Of a stretch of 34,470 bases of DNA, positions 8,214-16,794 are shown piece by piece. This DNA comes from Steroidobacteraceae bacterium. GTDB lineage: Bacteria > Pseudomonadota > Gammaproteobacteria > Steroidobacterales > Steroidobacteraceae. The notes below the pieces were generated by a model. That model was not told where the DNA came from and did not search any database. It saw only the letters and a program-made list of their open reading frames with translations. How positions within the stretch are numbered: the first letter of the stretch is position 1; every line of letters starts with the position of its first letter. Position numbers and translations under genes: made by a program. The stretch spans positions 1-34,470 of the forward strand of contig JALORP010000029.1 in NCBI GenBank assembly GCA_025458865.1, written 5' to 3'.

Positions 8214-9073
8214 GGGAGACCGCAGCCGTCGACCTGCACCTGCATTCGCTGGCCTCCGACGGGCGCCTCTCCCCGGCTGAACTCGTGCGGCACGCCGCGA
8301 GCCGCGGCGTGCGCCACCTCGCGCTCACCGACCACGACACGACCGCGGGCGTCGCGGAGGCCGCGGAGGCCGCAGTCGCCGCGGGCGTGGGCTTCGTGGC
8401 CGGCATCGAGCTCTCGGCGGCCTGGCGCGGGCGCGGCATCCACGTGCTCGGCCTCTCCATCGACCCCGACGCCGTCGCGCTGCGGGCCGGCATCGGGCGG
8501 CTGCACGGCTTCCGGCTGGAGCGGGCCGAGCGCATCGCCACGCGGCTCGAGGCCGCCCGGGCGCCCGGGCGCGCGGCGCTCAAGGCCGTGCTCGCGATGA
8601 CCGCGCTGCCGACCCGGACCCACTTCGCGCGGGCCCTGGTCGACCTCGGCGCGGCGCGCGACGCGTCCGAGGCCTTCGACCGGCTGCTGCGACGCGGCCG
8701 GCCGGGCTACGTCGCCTCGGAATGGCCGGAGGTGGCTGAGGTCACCGGCTGGATCGTCGCCGCCGGCGGGGCGGCCGTGCTGGCGCACCCACTGCGCTAC
8801 GCGCTGTCGAACGGCGCGCGGCGCGAGCTCGCCCGCGAGTTTCGCGAGGCGGGCGGCCGGGGTGTCGAGGTTGCCACGGGCGGCGCGAGCGCCGCCCAGG
8901 TCGCCGAAGCCGCGACGCTGGCGACCCGCACGGGTCTCGAGGGCTCCGCCGGCTCCGACTTCCATGACCCGGCGATTGCTTGGAATCCCCCGGGCCGATT
9001 GGCTAAGCTTCCCCCGTCCATCCGGCCCGTGTGGGCCAGCCCCCCTTTTCCACGCGACTTCGGCTGCTCATGA
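8210..9073 (+). CDS. rnm: PHP-domain RNase AM / pAp phosphatase-like protein
   Basis: A 287-residue PHP-domain protein of the YciV/TrpH family, which in E. coli is RNase AM (5'-3' exonuclease that trims rRNA 5' ends) and whose Chromobacterium relative Cv1693 hydrolyses 3',5'-bisphosphonucleotides such as pAp. The metal ligands expected of the family are visible: HLHSLASDG (His10, His12, Asp17), LTDHD (Asp41, His42), GIELSA (Glu67), HVLG (His78), LAHP (His193) and GSDFH (Asp250, His252). The GTG start overlaps the DUF3301 stop; its own TGA overlaps the ATG of the DUF465 gene. Genetic coupling to cysQ makes a role in pAp and short RNA turnover likely. The exact substrate cannot be decided from sequence. 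Confidence 0.9.
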   Translation: MRETAAVDLHLHSLASDGRLSPAELVRHAASRGVRHLALTDHDTTAGVAEAAEAAVAAGVGFVAGIELSAAWRGRGIHVLGLSIDPDAVALRAGIGRLHGFRLERAERIATRLEAARAPGRAALKAVLAMTALPTRTHFARALVDLGAARDASEAFDRLLRRGRPGYVASEWPEVAEVTGWIVAAGGAAVLAHPLRYALSNGARRELAREFREAGGRGVEVATGGASAAQVAEAATLATRTGLEGSAGSDFHDPAIAWNPPGRLAKLPPSIRPVWASPPFPRDFGCS

Positions 9074-9294
9074 CGCCTGACGACGAGAAGGTCGACACCG
9101 AGCTGTTCCGCAGGATCCAGCGGCTGAGGGAGCTTCGCATCGAGCACCGCGACCTGGACGACGTGATCAGCCGCCTCACCATGGACCTCTACGTGGACGA
9201 GGTGCAGCTGAGGCGCCTGAAGAAGCGCAAGCTGCTCATCAAGGACCAGATCACCCGGCTCGAGAGCCAGCTGATCCCGGACCTGAACGCCTGA
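9070..9294 (+). CDS. YdcH-like DUF465 family protein
   Basis: A 74-residue, highly charged, helical protein. VDTELFRRIQRLRELRIEHRDLDDVI and RRLKKRKLLIKDQITRLESQL are the two heptad-patterned helices typical of DUF465 (YdcH/SlyX-like) proteins, predicted to form an antiparallel coiled-coil hairpin. ATG 9070 overlaps the stop of the PHP gene (ATGA), so it is the fifth gene of the rhlB operon. The function of the family is unknown; the frequent LKKRKLxLKDxI motif is clearly present. Confidence 0.87.
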   Translation: MTPDDEKVDTELFRRIQRLRELRIEHRDLDDVISRLTMDLYVDEVQLRRLKKRKLLIKDQITRLESQLIPDLNA

Positions 9295-9349
9295 TGGGCA
9301 CGCGGCACATGGCCCGGCGGCCGGACCTGGCCCTGCTGCAGCCATTCGC

Positions 9350-9361
9350 CCCTCATGAGGG
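9350..9361. repeat. 12-bp perfect palindrome upstream of the channel gene
   Basis: ccctcatgaggg reads the same on both strands and lies 12 bases before the ATG of the MscS-type gene, where a ribosome-binding site would be expected. It could be an operator half-site pair or a chance palindrome in GC-rich DNA. Confidence 0.4.
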
Positions 9362-9373
9362 CCGGCGCATCCG

Positions 9374-10723
9374 ATGATCGACATCAAGCCCTACCTCGAC
9401 AAGTGGCTGACGGCGGCGACGCTCGCGCAGGTCGTCGCCCTCGTGGTCGTGGTGGGCGTCGCCTGGGCCGGCACGCGCCTCGTCCGCCGCTGGTACCTGC
9501 CGCGGGACGAAAGCGCCGCCGGCGTGAAGGGCGCCATCACGGCCGGCCTCGTCCTTATCCTTCCCTACCTCGCCGCCCTCGCGCTCACGCTGCTCGCACG
9601 GACCACCATCGTCGCGGCCCAGCTCGAGGCGCCGCTCCTCGGCCACGCGGTCAAGCTGATCGCCGCGTTCGTCGTCATCCGGCTGCTGGTCTTCGGCCTG
9701 AGGTTCTCGCTTTCCCCGAACTCGAAGCTGCGGGCACTGGAGAACGGCTTCGCCATCGCCGTCTGGGCCCTGGTTGCGACCCAGATGCTCGGCTGGCTGG
9801 ACGCGATCGTTGGCGCGCTCGACTCGGTCGGCCTGTCCACCGGCAAGTCGCGGATCACCGTCTGGTCTGTGCTGGCCGCGCTGTTCGCGGTGTCGGTGTG
9901 CGTCATCGCGAGCGTGTGGGTCGCCCGCTGGGTGGACCGGCGCGTCAACTCGATCCAGATGCTGGCGCCGTCCACGCGGATCGGCATCGCCAAGACCAGC
10001 TACGCGTTCTTCATTGGCTTCGGCGTGCTGCTGGGCCTGCGCGCCTCGGGCGTGGACCTCACGGCGCTCGCGGTCTTCTCCGGCGCCATCGGCCTCGGCC
10101 TCGGCTTCGGCCTGCAGGCGATCCTCGCCAACTTCGTCAGCGGCTTCGTGCTGCTGATCGACAAGTCCATCAAGCCGGGCGACGTCATCAGCTTCACAGG
10201 CACCACCGGCACCAGCACCCACGGCTTCGGCTGGGTCGAGGAGCTGCGAGGCCGCTACCTCGTGGTGCGCGACCGCGACGGCGTGGCGACGCTGGTGCCC
10301 AACCAGAACGTCATCACCAACCAGGTCATCAACTGGAGCTACGGCCATCCGAAGGTGCGCCTGCGGCTGCCGGTGCGCATCAGCTACCAGGACGATGTCG
10401 AGCTGGCCCTGCGGCTGCTGCTCGAGGCGGCGCACGAGCACCCGCGCGTGCTGCGGGACCCCCCGCCCGTCTCGCGCCTCATGGATTTCGCAGACTACGG
10501 GATGGAGATCGAGCTGCGCTTCTGGATCGGCGACCCGGCCGAGGGCGTCAACAACGTGCGCTCGGACATCAACCGTCGCGTCTGGGCGCTGTTCCGGCAG
10601 AATCGCATCACGATCCCGCCGGCGCAGCGCGAGATCCGCATCCTGGAGGGCTCGACGCCCGCATCCCTGCTGTCGCCGCGGCAGACCGGGAAGATCGAGC
10701 CAACGATGGACGGCCAGGACTGA
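9374..10723 (+). CDS. MscS-family mechanosensitive ion channel
   Basis: Inner-membrane channel of 449 residues, longer than E. coli MscS (286), with additional N-terminal membrane segments. Hydrophobic stretches lie at about residues 17-34, 57-77, 88-109, 124-142, 165-187 and 210-228. The pore helix and start of the beta domain read VFSGAIGLGLGFGLQAILANFVSGFVLLIDKSIKPGDVI (about 238-276), with the Gly/Ala packing pattern of MscS TM3. VPNQNVITNQVINWSY and the alpha-beta C-terminal vestibule follow. It probably releases osmolytes on hypo-osmotic shock. It follows the DUF465 gene by 79 bases, so it may have its own promoter. ArfB starts directly after its stop. Confidence 0.93.
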   Translation: MIDIKPYLDKWLTAATLAQVVALVVVVGVAWAGTRLVRRWYLPRDESAAGVKGAITAGLVLILPYLAALALTLLARTTIVAAQLEAPLLGHAVKLIAAFVVIRLLVFGLRFSLSPNSKLRALENGFAIAVWALVATQMLGWLDAIVGALDSVGLSTGKSRITVWSVLAALFAVSVCVIASVWVARWVDRRVNSIQMLAPSTRIGIAKTSYAFFIGFGVLLGLRASGVDLTALAVFSGAIGLGLGFGLQAILANFVSGFVLLIDKSIKPGDVISFTGTTGTSTHGFGWVEELRGRYLVVRDRDGVATLVPNQNVITNQVINWSYGHPKVRLRLPVRISYQDDVELALRLLLEAAHEHPRVLRDPPPVSRLMDFADYGMEIELRFWIGDPAEGVNNVRSDINRRVWALFRQNRITIPPAQREIRILEGSTPASLLSPRQTGKIEPTMDGQD

Positions 10724-11137
10724 ATGGGAGACGCCGACGACGTCATCCCGCCGGGGGAATACACCCTCGCCTGGATCCGTTCACCCGGCCCCGGCGGCCA
10801 GAACGTCAACAAGCTCGCCACGGCCTGCCAGCTGAGGTTTTCGGTGGGCGCGACCTCGCTGCTCGACGAGGCCGGGCGCGACAGGCTGCGCCGCCTCGCC
10901 GGCCGCCGGCTCACCCGCGACGACGAGCTGCTGCTCGAGGCTCACCGCCACCGGACCCGGGAAGGCAACCGCCGCGACGCGCTGGAGCGGCTGGCCGAGC
11001 TGATCGCCGCCGCGCGCGTGGCGCCGAAGAAGCGCAGGCCCACGAAGCCGACGCGGGCCTCGCGCGAGCGCCGGCTGCAGTCGAAGAAGCAGCGCCAGGA
11101 CGTCAAGCGGATGCGGGGCAGGCCGCCGGCGGACTGA
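10724..11137 (+). CDS. arfB: Alternative ribosome-rescue factor ArfB (peptidyl-tRNA hydrolase)
   Basis: Codon-independent release factor that frees peptides from ribosomes stalled on truncated mRNA. The 137-residue protein has the catalytic GGQ (Gly24-Gly25-Gln26) within SPGPGGQNVNKLATACQLRF. The basic C-terminal tail, KKRRPTKPTRASRERRLQSKK followed by RMRG, enters the empty mRNA channel in the E. coli protein and is very similar here. The ATG at 10724 immediately follows the TGA of the channel gene, indicating co-translation. The convergent pilin gene ends 27 bases away. Confidence 0.95.
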   Translation: MGDADDVIPPGEYTLAWIRSPGPGGQNVNKLATACQLRFSVGATSLLDEAGRDRLRRLAGRRLTRDDELLLEAHRHRTREGNRRDALERLAELIAAARVAPKKRRPTKPTRASRERRLQSKKQRQDVKRMRGRPPAD

Positions 11138-11164
11138 GCCGGCCGGGCGCGGGACCCGCCGCCG

Positions 11165-11578
11165 CTACCGGCTCCAGCAGCGCTGCGCGTCGCCGGTCCC
11201 GCTGATTCCCCGCTGGCCCCGCTCGTCCAGCGTGAAGTTGGCGCATTCGGCGTCCTGCGCCGCCTGCCCACCCTGCGGCGTCGCCGTCAGCGTGAAGGTC
11301 GTCGCATCGCGCTCCACGCTGATCGTGTAATTGCCCGAGGCGACATCGAACGGGAATTCGAGCTCGCAGCCCGTGCCATCGGCATAGCTGTTGAACCGGG
11401 TGAAGCAGCGCTCGAGCCCCTGCCGGGACTGCTCGAGCGCCACCTTGGCATCCGTCCGGTTCGAGCGGACCACCTGCTGGCGGTAGCTCGGCCAGGCGAT
11501 GCTGGCGAGCAGGCCGATGATCACGATCACGATCAGGAGTTCCATGAGCGTGATGCCGCGCTGCCGTGTCTTCGACAT
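11165..11578 (-). CDS. pilE: Type IV pilin-like protein PilE
   Basis: Minor type IV pilin of 137 residues. The prepilin signal is short: MSKTRQRG followed by ITLMELLIVIVIIGLLASIAWPSY, with the peptidase cleaving after Gly8 and Glu at position 5 of the mature protein. Four cysteines (58, 71, 112, 134) could give two disulfides; C112-C134 would form the typical D-loop. ATG 11578 has GGGAG 6 bases upstream. It is the last gene of the minor pilin operon, right after pilY1, which is the usual place of pilE. The short length and position argue against its being the major pilin PilA. Confidence 0.92.
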   Translation of the reverse strand: MSKTRQRGITLMELLIVIVIIGLLASIAWPSYRQQVVRSNRTDAKVALEQSRQGLERCFTRFNSYADGTGCELEFPFDVASGNYTISVERDATTFTLTATPQGGQAAQDAECANFTLDERGQRGISGTGDAQRCWSR

Positions 11579-11592
11579 GACTCGCTCCCTGC

Positions 11593-14500
11593 TCACCGGA
11601 TCTGCCGCCAGGACTGCCGGCCGAAGCCAGACGGGCCGGGGTTCTCGACGGTCACCTGGATGTTGCCCGTGGTGCCCGGCGAGTACTTGAACTCGAGCGG
11701 CCGGTTCGGGTCGGCCAGGATACCCGGGCTCTGGATGATGCCCTCCTTGGAGGCGACGCCGCTCACCGGCAGTCGGATCTTATCGCCGTTGACCTCGATC
11801 TCGATGAAGTCCAGGTCGTTGAACAGCCGGTCGTTGTTGAGGTCGAACGGCGAGGCCGCGAGCCGCGCGCCCGTCAGGCTGTCGAACTCCATAAGCCAGC
11901 CGCCGCCACCGAAGCCGCAGGGATCCGGGTCGGGCACCAGCGTGGTGAAGATCGCGCGGCCGGCCCTGAGCACCGGGTTGGCGACGAGCTTCTCGCCCTT
12001 GTACTCGCCAGACCCGTAGCTGCCGTCGGCGTTGGCGTCGAAGGCGAGGTCCATGAACCAGCCGCGGTTCCCGGTCGTCACGGTCTCGCGGGACGTGACG
12101 CGCACCAGGAAGGAGTCGCTGGGGGTCGTGTACAACTCCTCGGCGAGGATCTTCTGCTGCACCAGCGACGTGCGACTCGTTACCCGGTCGGTGGCTGCCG
12201 TCCCACTGTTGCGGTCGAAGATGCCGTAGAGCGACTGCACCCGGAAGTCGGCGAGCGTCGTCTCGACCACCTTGTCGCTCGGCTCGAGGAACTTGCCGGT
12301 GCCGAACAGGACCACCGTGCCGACCCCGGCCGGGCCACGGCCGACCTCGGGACGCGAGGTGATCGGCTGGCGATTGCCAGCCGCGTCGGTGGCGGTGAAC
12401 AGCGGCAGCGGCGCAGCAGTGGTGCCATAGGCCACGCGCCAGTTGGCGGGGTCCGTGCTGCGGATGTCGAACTTCCACAGGTTGCCGTACAGGTCGCCGG
12501 CGTACACGTAATCCGCGGTGCCGTCGCCGTTGGTGTCCACCGCGGCGGGCGTGGCGAGGCCGTTCGGCCGGCCGCCCGAGCCCGGGCTCGCGATGCCGGT
12601 CTGGGTATTGATCTTGCGCACCAGCGCGCCTGTCTCGATGTCCACGAAGTACAGCGCGGCGTTGCCGGTGGCGCTGGCGCTGCCATCGGCCGCGGTGTTG
12701 TTGTAGCCGTTGCCGAAAACCGCGACCCAGCGGCCGTTGTCGCGGGTGCGGATGATCGCCGGCTGGCTGAAGGTGAAGCCGAGGTCGGCGTCGTCCGCGT
12801 CGCTGAACTCCCACAGCACCACGTTGGAGGCGTTGGACTCGTTGAGCGTGTCGGGATCCGTGACGTCGAGCGCGTAAACCGCCTGGCCACCCTTGTTCAG
12901 GCCGCCGACCAGCACCGTGCGCCACTCGCCCGGGCCCTTGAAGAACACGTCGCCCATGTTCGGCGGCCCGTCCACGAAGAACAGGTGATTGTAGTTGGGA
13001 TCGGTCAGGGCGGGCAGCCGGCCGAAGATGCTGCCCGGAACAAAGGCGAAACGCTCCTGTCCGGTCTCGCCGTCGAAGGCGTGCAGCATGCCGTCGTTCG
13101 CGCCCGCGTAGACCATCGGCCGGCGGTCGTCCTGCGCGATCCGGAAGGCCGAGTAGGGCGCGGCCTCGAGGTCGTCGCGGTAGCGGAACGGCGGCCGGCC
13201 GACGAAGACCGGCGAGGAGGACACGATGTCGCCGAGCAGGGCCGGTTCGCCGCTTGTGAGCGTCGGCCGGTTGCGGAAGACGCCGCCGGCGTTGCGCTGC
13301 TCACGGCTGGTGTCGCCGCGCAGGTAGTCGAGCCGCTCCTCGCCAAGGCCGTCCAGGAGCTCGAGCTGCGCCTTGCGGGTCGCGTCCAGCGCATCCCAGC
13401 GGAACGCCGCGCCTGCGCCGTTGCTGTTGCGCGTGACGATCTCGCGCGCGTTCGCCGCGGGAATCTCTTCGGCCGCGTCCCAGTCCACGGTGGAGAGCTG
13501 GCCGGTGTCGGTGTCGATGCGGAAGGACAGGAGCTGCCCAGTCCAGTCGCGGGTGCTGAACTTGGCCTGGTAGAGGCGCGTCTCGCTCGAGATCGAGCCC
13601 GAGTTCACCGAAGCCGACGAGGCCGTCGTGACGCGGTCGATGATCTCGTTGAACGCCTTGGTCAGCTGCTCGCCCAGGGTCAGCGCGTTGGTCACCAGGA
13701 AGTAGTTGTCCGGGTTGCCGTCGCCCTTCGCATCCCATTCCTCCTGAAGGTCCGGGATGTCGTTGTCGTTCAGGTCGCGGAAGCCGCCCCACTTGGCGGC
13801 GTACCACAGCGGGTCGCGCAGCAGCTCGGCCGCCTCGCCCGTTCCCGGCGAGAAGGCGCGAGTGTTGATCCAGGGCAGGGCGCCGCCGCCCGGTGGGAAA
13901 GTGCCGCGATCGGCGCACAGGGTGAAGGTGCAAGCGCCCGGCAGCCGGCCCGGCGGCGTGTCGAGGAAGTAGCGGACGTTCGTGTTGTCGTCCTGCACCA
14001 CGAGATAGATGCCGTCGGCCGTGGTGCCCGAGATCACGTAACCCATGTGGTGGGTGATGCTGCCCTGCTCGTACAGCCGTTCGACGGTGACCTGCACCTG
14101 GCCGCCCACGACTGCATAGCTGTAGCGCGCGATGGCGTCCATGTCGTGGTCGTTGCCGGCCTCGACGTCCTCGAAGTTCACCAGGAAGGTGCCGGAGGTG
14201 CCGTCGGCCGCCATGCTCTCGACGTAGAAATCGACGATCTGGTTCGTCGGCTGGAAGGCGCCGCGGGCCGCATTGATGCTTGCACCCGCCACTGACTTGG
14301 CGAAGGGCACCAAGGTAACCCTCTGGCCGCCGAGCGGGATCTCGATACGCGGCAGCGGCGAGGCGAGCGCCACTGCGAAGGTCTCGACGCTCTGCTTCCC
14401 GGGCGCGATCGCCTTGGTGTTGATGTCGGTCTCGCGGCCGAACTTGGCCACGCTGGCGGCGTAGTAGCTGCCCTCCTTGGTCGGCTCCTCCGGCGACAGG

Positions 14501-16194
14501 CCGCGGATGTTGGAGAAGCTGCTGGCGTCCTTCGGCGACGGCGCACCGTCGTAGTCCGCGCCCGACTGGCCGATGAAGATCTTCTTCGGCGCGCCGAACT
14601 CATGTCCCCAGATCGCGTCTGCCTCGGCCGTCACGTTCAGGCCACCCAGCGTGTCCGTGGCGCTGCCAAAGGACGAGCCAGGCAGCTGGTTGCTGTCGTA
14701 GGACACGTTGACGTCGCTCACGACGGTCATGAACGGCTTGGCGCAGTACGGTGCACTCGCATAGGGGTCCTGCCAGGTCGCGACCCGCGGCAGGCCGAGC
14801 TGGGAGTCATAGGTCGCGGCCGTGCCGTAATCGAACGCGGCCGTGGGGCCACTGCGGCCAGCGAAGTATCGCAGCGTCTCGTACATCATCTCGGCCACGG
14901 GGTTGCCCCACATGCCGCCGAACTCGCCGTCGTTGAAGGGACGCGTCGTCACGAGCCCATCGCCGCTGACGCCGTCGAGGCCGGCCCGGTACTGCGTCCC
15001 GCCATCCCCGGTGTAGCGGCTGTAGCCTACGGACCGCAGCCGGTCGAGGGACGCGATGATGCCGTTCGGATTGCGATAGGTCGTGGCACCGCTCTTGTAG
15101 GTGCCGTCGGTGGCGGAAATCTCGTTGGTGATGGTGCCGACGGCCTTGCGCAGCATGCCGCCGCTCTTGCTGAGGCGGTAGCTGCCCGTCATCAGGCCGA
15201 ACTTCATCGCCTCGTCCTCGCCGAACTCCTGCAGCAGGCCGATGGGCTTGTGGTTACCGCTCTCGTACCGGCGACAGTTGGTCTCGAGCAACCCGTCGAC
15301 GCAGACCCGCACCCGCACCTGCAGGTCGGTGAAACCGGCGATGCCGCCGGACGCCTGGGTGTTGGTGGACAGCTGCGCCCCGCCGCATCCGCCGGCGTTG
15401 TTGCCAGCGCGGCTGTAGCACTGCGTCAGGACGGCGGCCTCGGTGCTCGCCCAGTGCCAGGGGCGGGTCAGGGCGCCGGCGGGGCTCGTCTGCGCGGCCA
15501 CGTTCGGCGCGACCCGCAGCAGCGGCGGGTTGGTGTCCGGACCGTTGGTGGACCACGTCTGCCCCGAAGGCAGCAGGGTCACGTTGCCGAAGAGGTGATT
15601 GCGCCCGGCGCTAGGCAGCTGCAGCGGCGTGTAGAGCCGGATGTCGTAGCCCTGCGCGGCGATGCCGCGATACTCCTTGGCCCAGCCGTGCGCGTCGTGC
15701 GGAATATGGCTGCGTTCGAGCACGGTCACGGAGGCGGTGTCGGTCCGGCGGAAGCCGCCATAGAGCACCTTGCGCAGCGCGTCGATGCGGGCCGTCGTCG
15801 CGTAGTTGAGCCAGTCGCCGCTCCATTGTCCGGCGCACTGCTTGTTGGCAGTCGTGGAAACCGGGTTGAAACGGCTGTTGGCGCTGTCGTAGACGTAGCA
15901 CTTGAACGAGTCGAAGTAACCGTAGTAGTCGATCTCGCCCGGCTTGTAGGTGGTGTCGAGCACGCCGTCGCCGTTCAGGTCGGAGCGGTCGTCGTAGGCC
16001 TCGTAGTAGAGCCGGTGGTCGCGGCCCATCACGATCATGTTGAGCGGCGCGACGCGCTCCGTGAGGAACAGCGGCGTGTCGATCAGGTTGAGCGGCGCAG
16101 CCCGGGCCGGCGCGGGCATCGCGCCGATGCCGACGATTGCCGCGGCCGCGAGGCTCGCCGACGTCCGCTGGATGAACTTGCTGATGCCCTGCAT
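11593..16194 (-). CDS. pilY1: PilY1-like pilus tip/adhesion protein
   Basis: Large exported protein of 1533 residues associated with the type IV pilus tip, where it primes pilus assembly and in P. aeruginosa regulates retraction and surface sensing. A signal peptide ends at about residue 32 (PARA before APLNL). The C-terminal half is the PilY1 beta-propeller, starting near residue 985 (LLGDIVSSSPVFVGRPP, VYAGANDGMLHAFDGETG, RTVLVGGLNKGGQAVYALDV). It holds the family calcium loop DTNGDGTADYVYAGDLYGNLW at about 1218. Further DxNxDG loops occur near 72-80, 1383 and 1450. Instead of an N-terminal VWA domain with DxSxS motif, the N-terminus has MGRDHRLYYEAYDDRSDLNGDG, the form seen in betaproteobacterial PilY1. 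The ATG has AAGGAGA 6 bases upstream. pilX lies 27 bases upstream and pilE follows closely. Confidence 0.95.
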   Translation of the reverse strand: MQGISKFIQRTSASLAAAAIVGIGAMPAPARAAPLNLIDTPLFLTERVAPLNMIVMGRDHRLYYEAYDDRSDLNGDGVLDTTYKPGEIDYYGYFDSFKCYVYDSANSRFNPVSTTANKQCAGQWSGDWLNYATTARIDALRKVLYGGFRRTDTASVTVLERSHIPHDAHGWAKEYRGIAAQGYDIRLYTPLQLPSAGRNHLFGNVTLLPSGQTWSTNGPDTNPPLLRVAPNVAAQTSPAGALTRPWHWASTEAAVLTQCYSRAGNNAGGCGGAQLSTNTQASGGIAGFTDLQVRVRVCVDGLLETNCRRYESGNHKPIGLLQEFGEDEAMKFGLMTGSYRLSKSGGMLRKAVGTITNEISATDGTYKSGATTYRNPNGIIASLDRLRSVGYSRYTGDGGTQYRAGLDGVSGDGLVTTRPFNDGEFGGMWGNPVAEMMYETLRYFAGRSGPTAAFDYGTAATYDSQLGLPRVATWQDPYASAPYCAKPFMTVVSDVNVSYDSNQLPGSSFGSATDTLGGLNVTAEADAIWGHEFGAPKKIFIGQSGADYDGAPSPKDASSFSNIRGLSPEEPTKEGSYYAASVAKFGRETDINTKAIAPGKQSVETFAVALASPLPRIEIPLGGQRVTLVPFAKSVAGASINAARGAFQPTNQIVDFYVESMAADGTSGTFLVNFEDVEAGNDHDMDAIARYSYAVVGGQVQVTVERLYEQGSITHHMGYVISGTTADGIYLVVQDDNTNVRYFLDTPPGRLPGACTFTLCADRGTFPPGGGALPWINTRAFSPGTGEAAELLRDPLWYAAKWGGFRDLNDNDIPDLQEEWDAKGDGNPDNYFLVTNALTLGEQLTKAFNEIIDRVTTASSASVNSGSISSETRLYQAKFSTRDWTGQLLSFRIDTDTGQLSTVDWDAAEEIPAANAREIVTRNSNGAGAAFRWDALDATRKAQLELLDGLGEERLDYLRGDTSREQRNAGGVFRNRPTLTSGEPALLGDIVSSSPVFVGRPPFRYRDDLEAAPYSAFRIAQDDRRPMVYAGANDGMLHAFDGETGQERFAFVPGSIFGRLPALTDPNYNHLFFVDGPPNMGDVFFKGPGEWRTVLVGGLNKGGQAVYALDVTDPDTLNESNASNVVLWEFSDADDADLGFTFSQPAIIRTRDNGRWVAVFGNGYNNTAADGSASATGNAALYFVDIETGALVRKINTQTGIASPGSGGRPNGLATPAAVDTNGDGTADYVYAGDLYGNLWKFDIRSTDPANWRVAYGTTAAPLPLFTATDAAGNRQPITSRPEVGRGPAGVGTVVLFGTGKFLEPSDKVVETTLADFRVQSLYGIFDRNSGTAATDRVTSRTSLVQQKILAEELYTTPSDSFLVRVTSRETVTTGNRGWFMDLAFDANADGSYGSGEYKGEKLVANPVLRAGRAIFTTLVPDPDPCGFGGGGWLMEFDSLTGARLAASPFDLNNDRLFNDLDFIEIEVNGDKIRLPVSGVASKEGIIQSPGILADPNRPLEFKYSPGTTGNIQVTVENPGPSGFGRQSWRQIR

Positions 16195-16221
16195 GACGGA
16201 TCTCCTTGGATACGCGCCCGC

Positions 16222-16794
16222 TCAGTAGCGGCGCGTGAACGTGCTCTCGACGACGGCCTGCGCCGCCGCGACACCGCCCGTACCCCGGGCGGTGATCTTG
16301 TAGAAGTCGCGGCCGGTGGGCGGACCGGCGCCCACGGTCAGCGAGTCGGGAACGAAGGCGTAGTTCTCGATGACGGAATCCGGCGCGCGCGCCACGCCCG
16401 GGATGGCCGGCGTTCCGCTTTCCTCGCCGAAGATCCGGCCGTTGGTGGTCCACCAGGTGTCTTCCAGGAAGCGCAGGTCCGGAGCCTCGACCGTCAGGTC
16501 CGGAAGGCCGGCGCGATCGTACACAGCGCAGGGCGCACCGACGCAGGGGTCGGGCCGCGCGGTGCGGTTGATCAGCCACTGCTCGCCATCGCGAAGGCCC
16601 GCCTCCGCGGCCTGGAACGCGGTATTGACGTTGCGCGCGTTGCCCGCCATCCGCTCCTGGTTGAAGGACATGTTCATCGCCGCCAGCGCCAGCAGCGTGA
16701 GGACCAGCAGCAGCAGCAGGGCGACCACGAGGATCGCGCCGCCCTCGGCGGCGCGGTATGGGAGCCGGGAGGAAGCCATCCTGGAGTCGCGCAT
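16222..16794 (-). CDS. pilX: Minor pilin PilX
   Basis: Minor type IV pilin of about 190 residues. The N-terminus has a basic leader ending in GG and a long hydrophobic helix (AILVVALLLLLVLTLLALAAM), then NQERMAGNARNVNTAFQAAEAGLRDGE, the PilX family hallmark. The helix lacks Glu5, as PilX/GspK-type pilins often do, consistent with a position at the fibre tip. ATG 16794 overlaps the pilW stop as TGATG; a GTG one codon upstream (16797) is an alternative. It lies between pilW and pilY1 in the usual order. Confidence 0.9.
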   Translation of the reverse strand: MRDSRMASSRLPYRAAEGGAILVVALLLLLVLTLLALAAMNMSFNQERMAGNARNVNTAFQAAEAGLRDGEQWLINRTARPDPCVGAPCAVYDRAGLPDLTVEAPDLRFLEDTWWTTNGRIFGEESGTPAIPGVARAPDSVIENYAFVPDSLTVGAGPPTGRDFYKITARGTGGVAAAQAVVESTFTRRY

